64,000 nt of DNA from Anthopleura xanthogrammica. Taxonomy: Eukaryota > Cnidaria > Anthozoa > Actiniaria > Actiniidae. Every line of letters begins with the position of its first letter. Position 1 is the first letter of the stretch. The notes under the pieces are model-generated. The model saw nothing but the letters and a program-made list of their open reading frames with translations, searched no databases and was not told the DNA's origin. Made by a program: the position numbers and the translations under genes. The stretch lies in NCBI GenBank assembly GCA_964019055.1, contig OZ025214.1, positions 7,936,858-8,000,857 on the forward strand. The letters run 5' to 3'. This document shows, one piece after another, positions 13,325 through 23,447 of this stretch.

Positions 13325-14340
13325 TATAATAATAATAATAATTTTATTTCAAAGCATCTAACTAGGTCTCGATGCTTTAACAATATAACAATAAAAATAA
13401 TATAGACAAATAATAAAAAAATAAAACGATAAAAACATATATATATAAATATTAACGCGTATACACCGAATCGGAATACGGCGACCAATCCGTGCAACCA
13501 CCACTCCGGACCGACCAGCCCCCTACACGCGAAAAAACGCTTTTAAGCTTCCACGTTAACACGAGGCCGGACAGACAGGAACAACAGCCACCCAAACCAG
13601 CCGCCACATCCCGATTCGGTGTATTAAATCAGAAAAACAAATCAGTCAAAACGGAAATTAGTATTTAAAATGTAAAAAGTAATAATATAATAAATCACGA
13701 TATGTGCAAAGTAGTCATTAAATTAGTTTATAGGAATAGAACGGTTCATAGGAATAGCTTCGTGATGGAAAAATATAAAATTAAGAAGCTAATTATATTC
13801 ATAACATAATATTGTTTAAAAAGGAGTGTCTTTAGGCCGGTTTTAAAAGTTTGATAACATTCGGCACCACGAAGCGACAACGGTAGCTTATTCCATAGTC
13901 TTGGCCCAGCTGATGAAAATGTTCTGTCACCGTAGCTTTTGGTGTTGGTCCTTGGAACGTCCAGGAGCTTCTTCCCATTCGACCTCAGAACGCGAGAATT
14001 GGAATATGCGCAACAGCTCCTCTAAGTATGCCGGAGCAAGTCCATGTAATGACTTGTAGACCAGCATAAGTAATTTACACTCGATGCGAGCACTAATTGG
14101 CAGCCAGTGGAGCCTCCTTAAGACAGTGGTGACGTCTTCGTCCTGTTTGGGTCGAGCTACGACTCTGGCAGCTGAATTTAAGACACGTAGTTTCTTGAGC
14201 TCGTACTCCGGCAAACCATAAAGCAAGCTGTTACAGTGATCCAGCCTTGATGTAACGAAGGCATGGACCAACCTTTCAGCAGTTGGCTGATCCAGGTACT
14301 TCCGAATCTTGCTTATTTGGCTAAGAGCATTATTCATGTA
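13325..14340 (-). mobile_element. 5'-truncated CR1-like LINE
   Basis: The minus-strand frame 14337-13927 reads IRKYLDQPTAERLVHAFVTS, then SRLDHCNSLLYGLPEYELKK, LHWLPISARIECKLLMLVYK and LHGLAPAYL. After a frame change near 13990 it continues to FSSAGPRLWNKLP. This is the C-terminal region of a CR1/L2-type ORF2 reverse transcriptase. The 3' end finishes in an (ATT)n tail at 13326-13345 on the plus strand, as expected for LINE retroposition. It sits inside the right subterminal zone of the 7.15-kb transposon, so it inserted later than that element. Confidence 0.85.
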
Positions 14341-14601
14341 ATGGAACTGAAACGGGTTAGGGATATGTCATTTTGCTTTGATCCAAAACAGTCCCTTTCA
14401 CCCAAAATGACCACATAATGGGATCGATATAGAAATTGGTGGGGCTATTTCAGAAAAGGATGGGGCTAAATTAGTTTGCAGTGGGGCTGTTTTAGTCCCA
14501 TTTGGACAAAACGACACCCCCAATGGGTTAAACAGCCCTTTCGGTTTTTGGGGCTGATTTGATTTTTGGGGCCGAATCGACTCTTTCCGATTTACAGTGT
14601 A

Positions 14602-14985
14602 GTTCTTATTTCGTCCAAAGTGTGTTGGTTGTAGATGTTTGACTAAAGTTGTGGTGGCATTTAAATCTCCAAGAAATAGTTTTTCTGCCTTTCGAGGTAT
14701 TTGATCTACTTCCTTTTGCAAGGTTTGCCAGAAGTCTGATCGTTGGGCATCATTGCCCGGTAGTGATGGGCAATTGGTGGATGCATAGAGACAGAAAATC
14801 CTTGTGTCAACTCCAACATATTGAAGGTCTATCCACATAATACGCGGACTGATCTGACAAACTTGCATTATTCTCTGTTTAGGATCATGTTTAACAGCAA
14901 TAGCAACTCCATGTAGCCTTCTACGTTCACATCCGCTCCAGAAGATATCCCAGATAGTACCACTTTTAGTTTTAACAGTTTGAGA
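14602..14985 (-). mobile_element. LINE endonuclease fragment
   Basis: The minus-strand reading gives HGVAIAVKHDPKQRIMQV, RIMWIDLQYVGVDTRIF and EKLFLGDLNATTTLVKHLQ. This is an exonuclease-endonuclease-phosphatase domain with the GDLNA catalytic block, as found upstream of LINE reverse transcriptases. The frame runs directly into the transposon terminus at 14599. The matching reverse-transcriptase half lies at 7100-7444. About 200-250 residues expected between the two blocks are not found on either side. Confidence 0.75.
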
Positions 14986-15627
14986 GTGGCAGAGAATTCT
15001 TCTTTAAGGGTGGCAAGAGCTTTACTATCTTGTACAAGAAAAGTGAGATTGTGAAGCTTTCTCAAGACCTCTCTGCATTTGGAAGCTTCAGTTCTTGGAT
15101 GGTGCTGTTTGGTAGGAAGAGGAAGAGGAGGATTTGAATCAATGTCTAGATCATTGTCTAGATTGTTTTGTGTATCAGTAAGTGAACTGGCAGCTTCTCG
15201 AGATGAGGGCACAAGTCCATTTTGTGAGTTCAATGGAGCATCCTGAAAGAGGTAGTCATCAAGTTTTAATAATGTTGAATTCACGGTAGTTGATTGATAA
15301 CTTGTCGTAGTTAAAGTCTGGCAAGTGTTGAAAGATGGATAAAAAATGCTTACAGGGAAGGTAAGTGTTTTGCCAGTCAGGACATTCACATTTTGGCATT
15401 GTGGTGGCATCCCCAAATGCAACATTGTATGTGACATTTTCAGTTGGGCTTTTGACTTGGAATGTACTTGTGCCTTGTTTGCCAGTTTTGTTGATGTTGT
15501 TCAGTGGAATGCTATATGCACTATGACCTCTGCACCACCAAATACCTTGGCTTATTAATAAGGAAAGTTGGGATGTCTTTGTGATAACATCGATACATGG
15601 ACATGCTCTTGACATTCTCTTCAACAT
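14986..15627 (-). pseudogene. SWIM zinc-finger gene remnant
   Basis: The minus-strand frame 15627-15259 contains CECPDWQNTYLPCKHFL, a SWIM finger of the CxCx(n)CxH type (Cys, Cys, Cys, His all present). SWIM fingers bind DNA or protein and are common in MULE-type transposases and cnidarian gene families. About 20 residues after the finger the frame stops, and a plausible continuation (LKLDDYLFQDAP, then a region with KCREVLRKLHNLTFLVQD) is in another frame. The 5' part is missing: the next sequence upstream is a gypsy fragment. The 3' part is cut by LINE endonuclease near 14985. It is a truncated, frameshifted copy. Confidence 0.65.
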
Positions 15628-15660
15628 ATCTATAAAATAATTATGATCATAAATAGGTAT

Positions 15661-16016
15661 TCATTTTTTTGCATGATGTCTTGTTACAGATACATGTTTG
15701 CAAACTTCGTCTCCTTCTAGGTGAGTGCGTATTTCTTCCAAACGTCTCTCGCTTGCTGGCAGATTCTGTATGACTTGATGGACATACAAGTTGACATCTT
15801 CTTGGAGATTGTGGTCTTGGGCCGCTGGCTTTGATACTGGAGCTCTTGATAGCGCGTCTGCAGAAGAAAGACTTTTCCCTGGGATGTGCTCGATCTGGAA
15901 CTCGAATCTCATCAGTCTCATCCTCAACCTCTGTATTCTCGGGGGTAGACAAACTATGTCTTTCACTGAACTGAGAAGGTATATCAGAGGCTTGTGATCT
16001 GTTATCAGCAAGAATC
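15661..16016 (-). mobile_element. Ty3/gypsy Pol fragment (RNase H region)
   Basis: The 116-codon minus-strand frame contains TDHKPLIYLL, LPPRIQRLRMRLMRF and HIPGKSLSSADALSRAP. These are the diagnostic blocks of the RNase H domain that follows the reverse transcriptase in Ty3/gypsy polyproteins. No protease, reverse-transcriptase or integrase part and no LTR is seen nearby, so this is an isolated fragment. Confidence 0.85.
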
Positions 16017-16154
16017 TGATCGGGGCCTTACAACTCTTTTCTCTGATTCAGGAATGGCAGTATTTTCCCCGTCATCTGCTTTTCTCTTCTGCGGCTTTTT
16101 ATGCTGTTCCTATATTTCAGCCCGCAACTAATCGCGAAACAGCACTTCACTTTC

Positions 16155-16364
16155 TACCAGAAACGACTAGTTATATACTATTTACATAATATTCTCAGCT
16201 CCCTATATGACAATTCACATACTATTTACAAACTATTCACGGGCCTCCTATATGGGAATTTACAGACTCACTACAAACTATTTGCAAACTATTCATGGGC
16301 TTCCTATATAGAAATTTACAGACTATTTACATACTATTTTTAAACTACTCCCGGGCCTCCTATA
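16155..16364. repeat. 56-bp tandem array, left part
   Basis: Units of about 56 bp carry GGGCCTCCTATATGGGAATT and ACTATTTACATACTATTTTT blocks. Units diverge to the left. The array is split at an ATA by the Harbinger element beginning at 16365 and resumes at 19698. Confidence 0.7.
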
Positions 16365-16847
16365 AGAGATGTTTAGCATAAGACCACTCCACATGTTAAT
16401 GAGCCACTAGGAGTGGATTTAGTGGAAATACCCAGGAGACCAATATTGATTACAAAAGACGTGTACGAGCCTTTGTTTTCAAGGAAAACTATTATTACTA
16501 TTTTTTTATTTGTTTGCAAATAAGGAATGGGGCTCAGGTTTGCTTTAAATGCATTGATCTATCGGACTTTAAATTGAGAATCTCACGGCTTTATGAATGT
16601 AAAATATTGTCCGTCTTCAAACCTGAATATTTTTTGAAATATATATATATATATTAAATGATAGCGGAAAAAGGTATAATCATTGTAAGCAGCTGTGTTT
16701 GGTGATAGAAAGTGAAATTATAGGTCTGGAATTTGTCTAAGGAAGCCAGGCAATCAGTGGTAACTTTTAATATTGCTTTATTTATGGTTGAGTACACACT
16801 CCCGAGCACATCCTGACAAGAAATTGTTTTTTACAGCTATTCAAATT

Positions 16848-17633
16848 TCAATCGCTATCCGAGCTTTCATATTTGTCCATCATTACACCAATTCTGTCCA
16901 TCAACTTCATTGCCTTGGTGCACATTTTAGTATGCACTTTGTGTGCTTCTGTGGCAGATTTCCTTTCTCGCTTTCTACGGCCATGTTTGGCCATGCTTTT
17001 TTCCTGTCTCTGTTTTGTCCACAGTCTCCTCAGGAACATGCGAATCACTGATGTCAGTTCCCTCGCTCTCTAAAGGGCTGTCCAGATGCTCGGCCTGACT
17101 GACCTTAGCACTTGCCCTTCCTTCTTCCGGTGTAGATCTCTTAGAAAATCTCTCTTTGTTTTCTCTGATCACGGTTGCCATAGAAGGCTGGGGAGCGCCA
17201 GGGGTCTGGGATGAAGAAGGAGTCTGAAATGTTGCCTGGGAACTCGTCGAATGGATATTAGTGTTCTTTAGGCTTTCATTAACGATGCGCTGAAGTCTCT
17301 TTGTTGCGGATTTCAAAGTGACAGTTTGGTAGTACTCATTTGTTTTGGCCTTTTCCATGTAGTTTCCAGGCATCGTCATTACTTTTTGCTTCATGAATTC
17401 GACGATCTTGTTGTAATCTCCACTCAGTTCATGGTAGCCTTGAAGAGCTAACGATATTTCGTTGTTCGTTACATGGTATCGCTTCTTCTTATCTGCTGAG
17501 CAAGTAAAAGGACATCTTAGATCAAGCAATGCTACTTCACTTGCCAAACATATTCCGTCTTACCTTTCTTTTTGAATTGAAAGATTTCACCGACACCATT
17601 CCCATCATCGACGGTTCGCTCGAAAGACGCCAT
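16848..17633 (-). pseudogene. Harbinger accessory protein (DNA-binding partner), frameshifted
   Basis: Exon 1 is 17633-17564 (starts MASFERTVDDGNGVGEIF, GTAAGA donor). Exon 2 starts at 17495 after a CTCAG acceptor with matching phase (ADKKKRYHVTNNEISLALQ) and holds a helical segment, then a Ser/Pro/Thr-rich linker. The frame ends at 16975. A conserved-looking basic tail (RRKRERKSATEAHKVHTK, ending near 16848) lies in another frame, reached across a run of six A residues, so one extra A is the likely lesion. Its place next to and divergent from the transposase fits the Myb/SANT-type partner of PIF/Harbinger elements. I do not see a clear Trp-repeat, so this role rests on context. Confidence 0.6.
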
Positions 17634-18053
17634 GCTATCCTGCTCTGCTACAAAGAAAGTGCCAGGAAATCTGCTAACTTTTATAGTTAACCTCATAATC
17701 TTTTATAATCCACTGAAGACTAGACAAATAATACCTCTTTGTTTTTGCATAGAATGATTACGTAATCTAATCCGAGCTGGACATTGGAAATTGATCCCAT
17801 AGAGAAAGGGTGGGGCAGTTTACAAAAAAGGTTTACCATAAATCGATGAGCCAAGGGGAAATACGAAAAGGGTGTTTGAAATCTCATAAATCTCATAAAG
17901 CTATTCAGTGATATTTTCATTAAAAACCCAAGGGGATCGGATGGGCATTATTTCCTGACAGCCATCAAAACTTTGATGAATTTATTTAAGGAAGAGTAGT
18001 TTCAGCATTCCGTAGAAAGTTTATTAGCTCTTTATGCAGCTGAACATTTAATC

Positions 18054-19274
18054 ATGCCTAGAGCAGCTCTTCAAAGTGTTCTTCCGGTGATATCTTTATT
18101 TTTACATGCACTTAGCACTATCAGGCCAACGTTAGATAACCAATCAAGTCGAATCAAAGAGTTTTTTCAATTATTTGTTCTTTATTTGATGCTGCTTACA
18201 TCTTTAGCAAGACCGCCTCTTTTTGGTAATCTCCTACCAATAATGCAGCGGTTGGACCCTGATTTCCATGGCTTCGAGTTTAGGGGAAGAGATGTGTTTA
18301 CTACTATAGAAAATCAGAGGTACTTGTTTTGGCTCAACACTGGAGAACTACCAGAGACATTGAATGATATGACGCGAAGGATAAGCCCTGACTTGTTGTC
18401 GAGGCTGAATTGGAGAGGCGGGATACGGCGCAGAAGATGAAGTGGAAAATTAAACAATACCAACAAAGTTTTATTGACTTTCCTTTGGCTAAGGAAATAC
18501 CCATGTATTGACACTTTGGCTTTGCTGTTTGACGTCAGCCGAGCAACCGTATCATGTGTTATTTACAGTGTCGTCCCCATTTTGTGGCGCTTTTTCTCAA
18601 ATGAGGCCATCCATAGCGGAGTGGAACGAGGGCCACAGGTTTGTTAGCCACTGGCTATTTTGTGCTACCCTCGTAAAAACAAGGACGTTTTTTTTTTTTT
18701 TTCCTTTTTTTTTTTGAATGTGATGAGAGGAAAATGGAGATCATTTCCTGATGCAGTTGGCTGTATTGATGGGACACCACATGAGATTTACCGCCCCAAG
18801 GTTGAACCCCAGGCCCAATTTTACAGTGGTCATCGACATTATCACTTGATGAACACCCAGCTTGTGGTTGACAATTGCGGAAACATAGTTTTTCTTCAAG
18901 CAGGCTTTCTAGGTTCAATGAACGATGCTGGCAATTATATTCTAATGCAAAGAATTGGACCTGGGACCCATTTTGATATGCCTCCGAGAGTGGTACTACT
19001 GGCGGATAAAGGCTATGGGGACATTGTCCCTCTCTTGACCCCCTTCCGCGCTGCGCAGATTCGAAGAATGCCAAGACCTGATCAAAGACGTGCGCGACAA
19101 TTTAACCGAAAGCTTTCGAAGTGCCGTATAATCGTTGAACACACATTCAAATATGTAAAAACTTATCAAGCGGTAGGGAGCTTGTGGCGCCATCCTAGGT
19201 GGTTTCAGCCAACCGTAGTAGAATTGTGTACTTTTCTCGCGCAGAGGCACGTTGTGCTTTTTGATAGCGTTTAA
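18054..19274 (+). pseudogene. PIF/Harbinger DDE transposase (HARBI1-like), broken
   Basis: The N-terminal part 18054-18440 ends at a TGA, but the same frame continues (KVLLTFLWLRKYP, the helix-turn-helix-like region) to about 18590. A short frame change (PSIAEWNE) is followed by roughly 90 bp of unrelated, T-rich sequence. The catalytic domain resumes at 18721 with GKWRSFPDAVGCIDGTPH (first Asp), MNTQLVVDNCGN, GSMNDAGNY, LLADKGYGD (second Asp) and RIIVEHTFKYVK (Glu). All three DDE residues are present, but the stop, frame change and insert make this copy non-functional. It matches the DDE_Tnp_4 family. The paralog at 20712 covers the interrupted region without the insert. Confidence 0.85.
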
Positions 19275-19697
19275 AGCGACCCAGGAATTTGAATTTAAAA
19301 AAACAAACACACCAAACAAACAAAAAACACACGCAGCAGATCGAACTAGTTGGATTTGCTTTGCACAATTGTATTGAGGGTCTAACAAATAAGATATATA
19401 TCCAAGGCATAATCTCATTTATCATTAAATTACCAAGTCGTGTATCAAACGAGCACAGTGCTTTGTCGTCAGCATACTAAAATATACTGAAATACATTAA
19501 AAAAGGTCATCCGTAAACGATCTCGCAATTCAGTGCGGACTAGAAGACGCTCACTCTTATTTAGAAAATGATCGCTGTGCGAAAACAAAGGTTCGAACAC
19601 GTCCTTTGTAATCAATGCTGGTCTCCTGGGTATTTTCCACTAAATCCACTCCTAGTGGCTCATTAACATGTGGAGTGGTCTTATGCTAAACATCTCT

Positions 19698-19955
19698 ATA
19701 AGGGAGTTTACAGACTATTTACATACTATTTTTAAACTATTCCCGGGACTCCTATATGGGAATTTACAGACTATTTACGTACTATTTTTAAACTACTCCC
19801 GGGCCTCCTATATGGGAATTTAGAGACTATTTACATACTATTTTTAAACTACTCCCGGGCCTCCTATATGGGAATTTAGAGACTATTTACATACTATTTT
19901 TTAACTATTCCCGGAACTCCTATATGGTAGTTTATATACTATTTTCAAACTATAA
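19698..19955. repeat. 56-bp tandem array, middle part
   Basis: Four to five well-conserved units with CTCCTATATGGGAATTTA and ACTACTCCCGGGC blocks lie between the two Harbinger elements. A last partial unit (GGGCTTCCTATA) reappears at 24619-24630 after the second Harbinger, so both elements landed in one array. Confidence 0.75.
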
Positions 19956-20109
19956 GCCCTTTCAAGCAAATGATGAATCATGGGTAATCAGGATAACATG
20001 ACCGTCGATTACAGTAAATAGAGTTGTTCCGCACAAGAGCTTTCGAGATGCAAATATACGCTACTAGACCTTATACATGCAAATTACAGCGAAAACCGCA
20101 CGTGCACTC

Positions 20110-20480
20110 TTCGCGCTAAGTCGCTTTATCGGCAGCAATTAAGGGACCGGACTTGGAGGGCATAACGTCGTCCTCATCCTCATTCTCTGAACTTTCGACA
20201 AATTGCGACATTTTAGCCTGTCGTCTTTCGTTGAATTCGTTGAATTCGTTTGATAGACGTTGCCTCCGCAGTCTGCAAGTAATAATCTACCACTCTGGAA
20301 TTCAACGGCTCTTGCTCGATATCTTCCTGTACTTTTTTTTAGCACCGCGTTCCATCCTTGGTGGCTCAAGTGTAGGTAGGCATTCATTACAATCTCCTTT
20401 TCATTATCGCCAACCTTTATGTTCAGTCTGTGACGAGCTTCTACAGGTTCATCGAATGGTCTCCAAATATTTGCCATGTT
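20110..20480 (-). CDS. Harbinger 2 accessory protein, two exons
   Basis: Exon 1 begins at the ATG at 20480 (MANIWRPFDEPVEARHRLNI, then NEKEIVMNAYLHLSHQGW). Exon 2 follows an ATTACTTGCAG acceptor near 20276 and reads RLRRQRLSNEFNEFNERRQ, then an acidic stretch ENEDEDDV, and ends at a stop near 20113 inside the inverted repeat. The donor is probably in the A-rich stretch near 20334, which I cannot fix exactly. I do not recognise a domain. Its position divergent from the transposase matches the accessory gene of Harbinger 1. Confidence 0.45.
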
Positions 20481-20711
20481 CAAACCGCTACGAGGATCGA
20501 GGAGATTGAGAAATTTCGACAATAAACACAGGCTTTTATAATAATATCCCGCGTAAATACCTTACACCTTTCCTATCCCACATCACACTTAGCACGCCCT
20601 TTTATTTATTTTATAGTAAAACTAGTCACGGTATTTAATCACCTTCAATACAAACCTTGCAGCTAAACAGATGGAAGAAACAAGAGAAATAATTGCAGCC
20701 GCTATAAGAAA

Positions 20712-21566
20712 TTGAGCTTTTTAATTGCTTTTTTCACTCTATTTACCAAGATGGAGAGAGCGGACGAGATGCGTTTGTTAATTTTGTATATTACCATGTT
20801 AGTTCAAGCACTTGGCATATTAACACAGATACCACCTCCATTACCCTATGAAGAAACAGAACACATTACCACACTCTTGGTTAGCGCAAAGGGACAATTC
20901 CTATGTTTATTCACACTCCTTCCTCCTCCACTCCAACTTCAGCTATCACTTAGAGACCGATTATTTTATGACTTTTATGGTGAAGTGTTTCATGGACGAG
21001 ATGTGTTTTCTCTCATATGCCGACAGCGGTACCTGTTTTGGCTAAATACAGGCGAAACACCAGAGTCCTTCATTGAAATTGCACGCCATACTGCTCCTCG
21101 CTTTTTTGTGCTTACAAGACGTGGGAATCCTAGGCAGCAAGCCGGGAGGTTTAAATTGAGCATAGTGAACCGGATACTGCTTGTATTCATTTGGCTCCGA
21201 AAGTATCCGCATGTACGCACCCTTTCACTACTGTTTAATGTCAGTCCACAAACCATGTGCGCCTTACTATACCAAGGAATAAGTGTTCTTTGGCGCCATT
21301 TCAGTCTGGCAGTGACCTGGCCTAGCAACAGAGAATGGGATGCAATGCGCAACACTTGGCAACATTTTCCTAACGCTGTTGGGTGTATAGATGCTAATCG
21401 AGAACTGTCTCGCAAGAGAATTAAAATTGAACATATATTCAAGAACCTGAAGGATTTTAAATGTACAACAGGAATTTGGCGCCATCCGAGATGGTTGCTA
21501 CCAAGTGTCATAGAGTTATGTACACATCTAACTGAGCGGCGTCTTACATTATTTGAGCAAGTGTAA
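20712..21566 (+). pseudogene. PIF/Harbinger transposase with internal catalytic deletion
   Basis: A single open frame (284 codons) covers the N-terminal region (FHGRDVFSLICRQRYLFWLN), the helix-turn-helix-like part (LVFIWLRKYPHVRTLSLLF) and the first catalytic block (FPNAVGCID). It then jumps directly to the C-terminal block (RKRIKIEHIFKNLKDF, WRHPRW). Compared with the 18660-19274 copy, about 100 residues are missing, including the second catalytic Asp (LLADKGY). The deletion keeps the frame. Without the second Asp the protein cannot cleave DNA, though it could still bind ends. The ATG at 20751 (MERADEMRL) may be the true start. Confidence 0.85.
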
Positions 21567-21827
21567 TATCAAAGTTAATCATATCCATTTTGAAATCACT
21601 AGCAAATCCTGCATTCTGATTGGCTACAAAGTGTGCGATTTAAGCATTAATCGCACTATTTTGAATCATTAATAGCATCATTTTGTCAACCAATCACATT
21701 GCAGCTTTCAAGAAAACTAACCAATCAAATCAAAGGATTTAAAGCTTTTTGAAGTAAGGGGGAAAAATGAAAAACAACAAGGCAGCCATTTTTCTCTCTC
21801 TTTAAAACCAACAAAATAGCATAAAAC

Positions 21828-23447
21828 ATGAATGAATTTGGTGACTTACAATTGTTCTTGGGGGAGGAGGACCACCTTCTTTCAGATATCTCTTGGGACT
21901 TTGATTTTGATATTTCTAATATAAACAACGATGCTGACAAGGAGAAATCTTCGTCCACGTCCACATCTACAGTTACGAAGACACAGGTTTCAAGTGCTTC
22001 AAGCCAACTTGAAAATGTTTCAAGTGCTTCAAGTAGCAATACCAAAACGCCTATTGACCAGTCAAGATTTCCAGAAGTACCAGTTGATGTAATTGAAGAA
22101 ATGAAAGCCAATTCAATGAATAAAAACACAAAACGTACCACACAAACTTGGATGACTGTAGTAGAAAAATGGTATCATTCCCGGAATTTGAACACAAAGA
22201 TTGAAACGCTTCCCCCACCAGAACTTGATAAACTCTTGGAAAGATTTTATGCAGAGATAAAGAAGCAAGATGGCGACGACTATGAACCAGAATCTCTTCG
22301 AGTAATGCAAGCGTCCATTGAACGATACCTGAAGGAGAAAAACTATCCCCGTAGTATAATAAGGTCACGCGAGTTTCACAACTCCCAGGAAACCCTCAAC
22401 GCCGTAGCGACGACCTTGCGTAAACAAGGTAAAGGAAAACGGCCAAATAAATCCAAGCCAATAAACCATGAAGAGGAGGAAGAACTGTGGAAAAGCGGAG
22501 AACTTGGCAGTCATAACGGAAGAACTCTGACACAAACAAACTTCAAAATCTTGACCGAGCAGTTAGGGTTTCGTGGTCGCCAGGAACATTATGACGCTTA
22601 CGTGGACGACTTTGTAATAATTTCACACCAAGATGGAAGTGAAAGTGTAGAGTTCAGAGAAAATCCCACAAAAACCAGAAGTGGAGGACTAAGAATTCGC
22701 CACCGAAGCACGCCACAAATAATGTATAGTACTGACGGCGGTGAGAGAGATCCGGTACGCTTATTTAAACTGTGGCTTTCAAAAAGACCAGAGAGCATGA
22801 AAAACAACGGGCCGTTATACCTCACCATAATCAGTCGTCCCAAATGTCCAGATGTATGGTATGGAAAAGTCAGAATGGGAGAGAATTCAATCGGAAACTT
22901 GATGAAATCGATGGCCAAGACCTTGGATACCAACAAGAAAATCACAAACCATTCCATGAGAAAGACCTTGGTGTGCAAGCTGAAAAAATCAGGACAACCT
23001 AGAAATGTCATTAAAGAAATTACTGGCCATGCACGCGAATCATCTCTTGATGATTATGACGAAGTCGACGAAGAGGAAAGACGAAAATTATCACACATCA
23101 TCAGTGGATTCAAATCTTCAAACGAGTACACAACACCACTGTCTGCAAAAAGCACGTGCGATCCAGTCAACAAGCCAAAACGTTCAGGTACAGATAATAT
23201 ATCAGGTCCAAATCCAGATAGCCCTCTGCAAACGGCTGGAAGCGCCTTATTGCCATTCCTTCGATGTCTTCCAAACCAAATAATGTCACTTCAAAATCAG
23301 GTGATTTCTAGTTCGACTACACCAGCATTCAACTACTCGAATTGCACGTTCAACATCTACAATTCCGAGACAAGAAAGCCTCCAGTGTCGAAGAAGCGAA
23401 GACTTATCTTCGACTCGGATGACGAAGATCAAGAAAAAGAAAACTAG
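21828..23447 (+). CDS. Crypton/KIAA1958-like tyrosine recombinase
   Basis: The uninterrupted 539-residue frame starts MNEFGDLQLFL at the first ATG. The N-terminus is acidic and Ser/Thr-rich. Residues about 90-190 form an alpha-helical core-binding-like region (TTQTWMTVVEKWYHSRNL). Residues about 195-400 resemble the DUF3504 catalytic domain of ZMYM2/QRICH1/KIAA1958: GKGKRPNKSKPINHEEEEEL, LGFRGRQEH (candidate first Arg), TKTRSGGL (Lys), TNHSMRKTLV (HxxR) and ITGHARESSLDDY (third His block with candidate Tyr nucleophile). The C-terminus is disordered and ends in a basic-acidic tail. All catalytic positions appear present, so this copy may be active. It would cut and rejoin DNA through a Tyr-DNA intermediate. 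The host element is bounded by TTAA and TIRs, which is unusual for this enzyme class. Confidence 0.8.
   Translation: MNEFGDLQLFLGEEDHLLSDISWDFDFDISNINNDADKEKSSSTSTSTVTKTQVSSASSQLENVSSASSSNTKTPIDQSRFPEVPVDVIEEMKANSMNKNTKRTTQTWMTVVEKWYHSRNLNTKIETLPPPELDKLLERFYAEIKKQDGDDYEPESLRVMQASIERYLKEKNYPRSIIRSREFHNSQETLNAVATTLRKQGKGKRPNKSKPINHEEEEELWKSGELGSHNGRTLTQTNFKILTEQLGFRGRQEHYDAYVDDFVIISHQDGSESVEFRENPTKTRSGGLRIRHRSTPQIMYSTDGGERDPVRLFKLWLSKRPESMKNNGPLYLTIISRPKCPDVWYGKVRMGENSIGNLMKSMAKTLDTNKKITNHSMRKTLVCKLKKSGQPRNVIKEITGHARESSLDDYDEVDEEERRKLSHIISGFKSSNEYTTPLSAKSTCDPVNKPKRSGTDNISGPNPDSPLQTAGSALLPFLRCLPNQIMSLQNQVISSSTTPAFNYSNCTFNIYNSETRKPPVSKKRRLIFDSDDEDQEKEN

Larger units (their letters stand above)
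7447..14599. mobile_element. 7.15-kb DNA transposon with CACTG termini and TA target duplication
   Basis: The left end CACTGTAAATCGG (7447) and the right end CCGATTTACAGTG (to 14599) are perfect inverted repeats of 13 bp, followed by imperfect similarity. Both are flanked by TA (7445-7446, 14600-14601). LINE sequence lies on both sides in the same orientation, so this is an insertion. Subterminal zones (about 7470-7870, 13000-13320 and 14345-14599) are full of short GGGGCTGATTT / GGGCTAAAATGG-like motifs in both orientations. CACTG ends with dense subterminal repeats recall CMC/EnSpm-type elements, but the superfamily is not proven. The interior carries a multi-exon minus-strand gene (8614-12589), a MITE (8131-8264) and a LINE (13325-14340). 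Confidence 0.75.
16365..19697. mobile_element. PIF/Harbinger transposon 1 (3.3 kb)
   Basis: Terminal inverted repeats of about 110 bp begin AGAGATGTTTAGCATAAG at 16365 and end with the complement at 19697. They include the CCACTAGGAGTGGATTTAGT segment on both sides. The flanks carry ATA (16362-16364 and 19698-19700), a likely 3-bp duplication. The target is the 56-bp tandem array. The interior holds two divergent genes: a minus-strand accessory protein (16848-17633) and a plus-strand DDE transposase (18054-19274), the usual two-gene plan of PIF/Harbinger elements. Both genes are damaged. Confidence 0.85.

Noticed and set aside
20990..21511. 173-codon minus-strand frame
   Set aside because: Antisense shadow of the Harbinger transposase.
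22051..22368. 105-codon minus-strand frame
   Set aside because: Antisense shadow of the tyrosine-recombinase gene.
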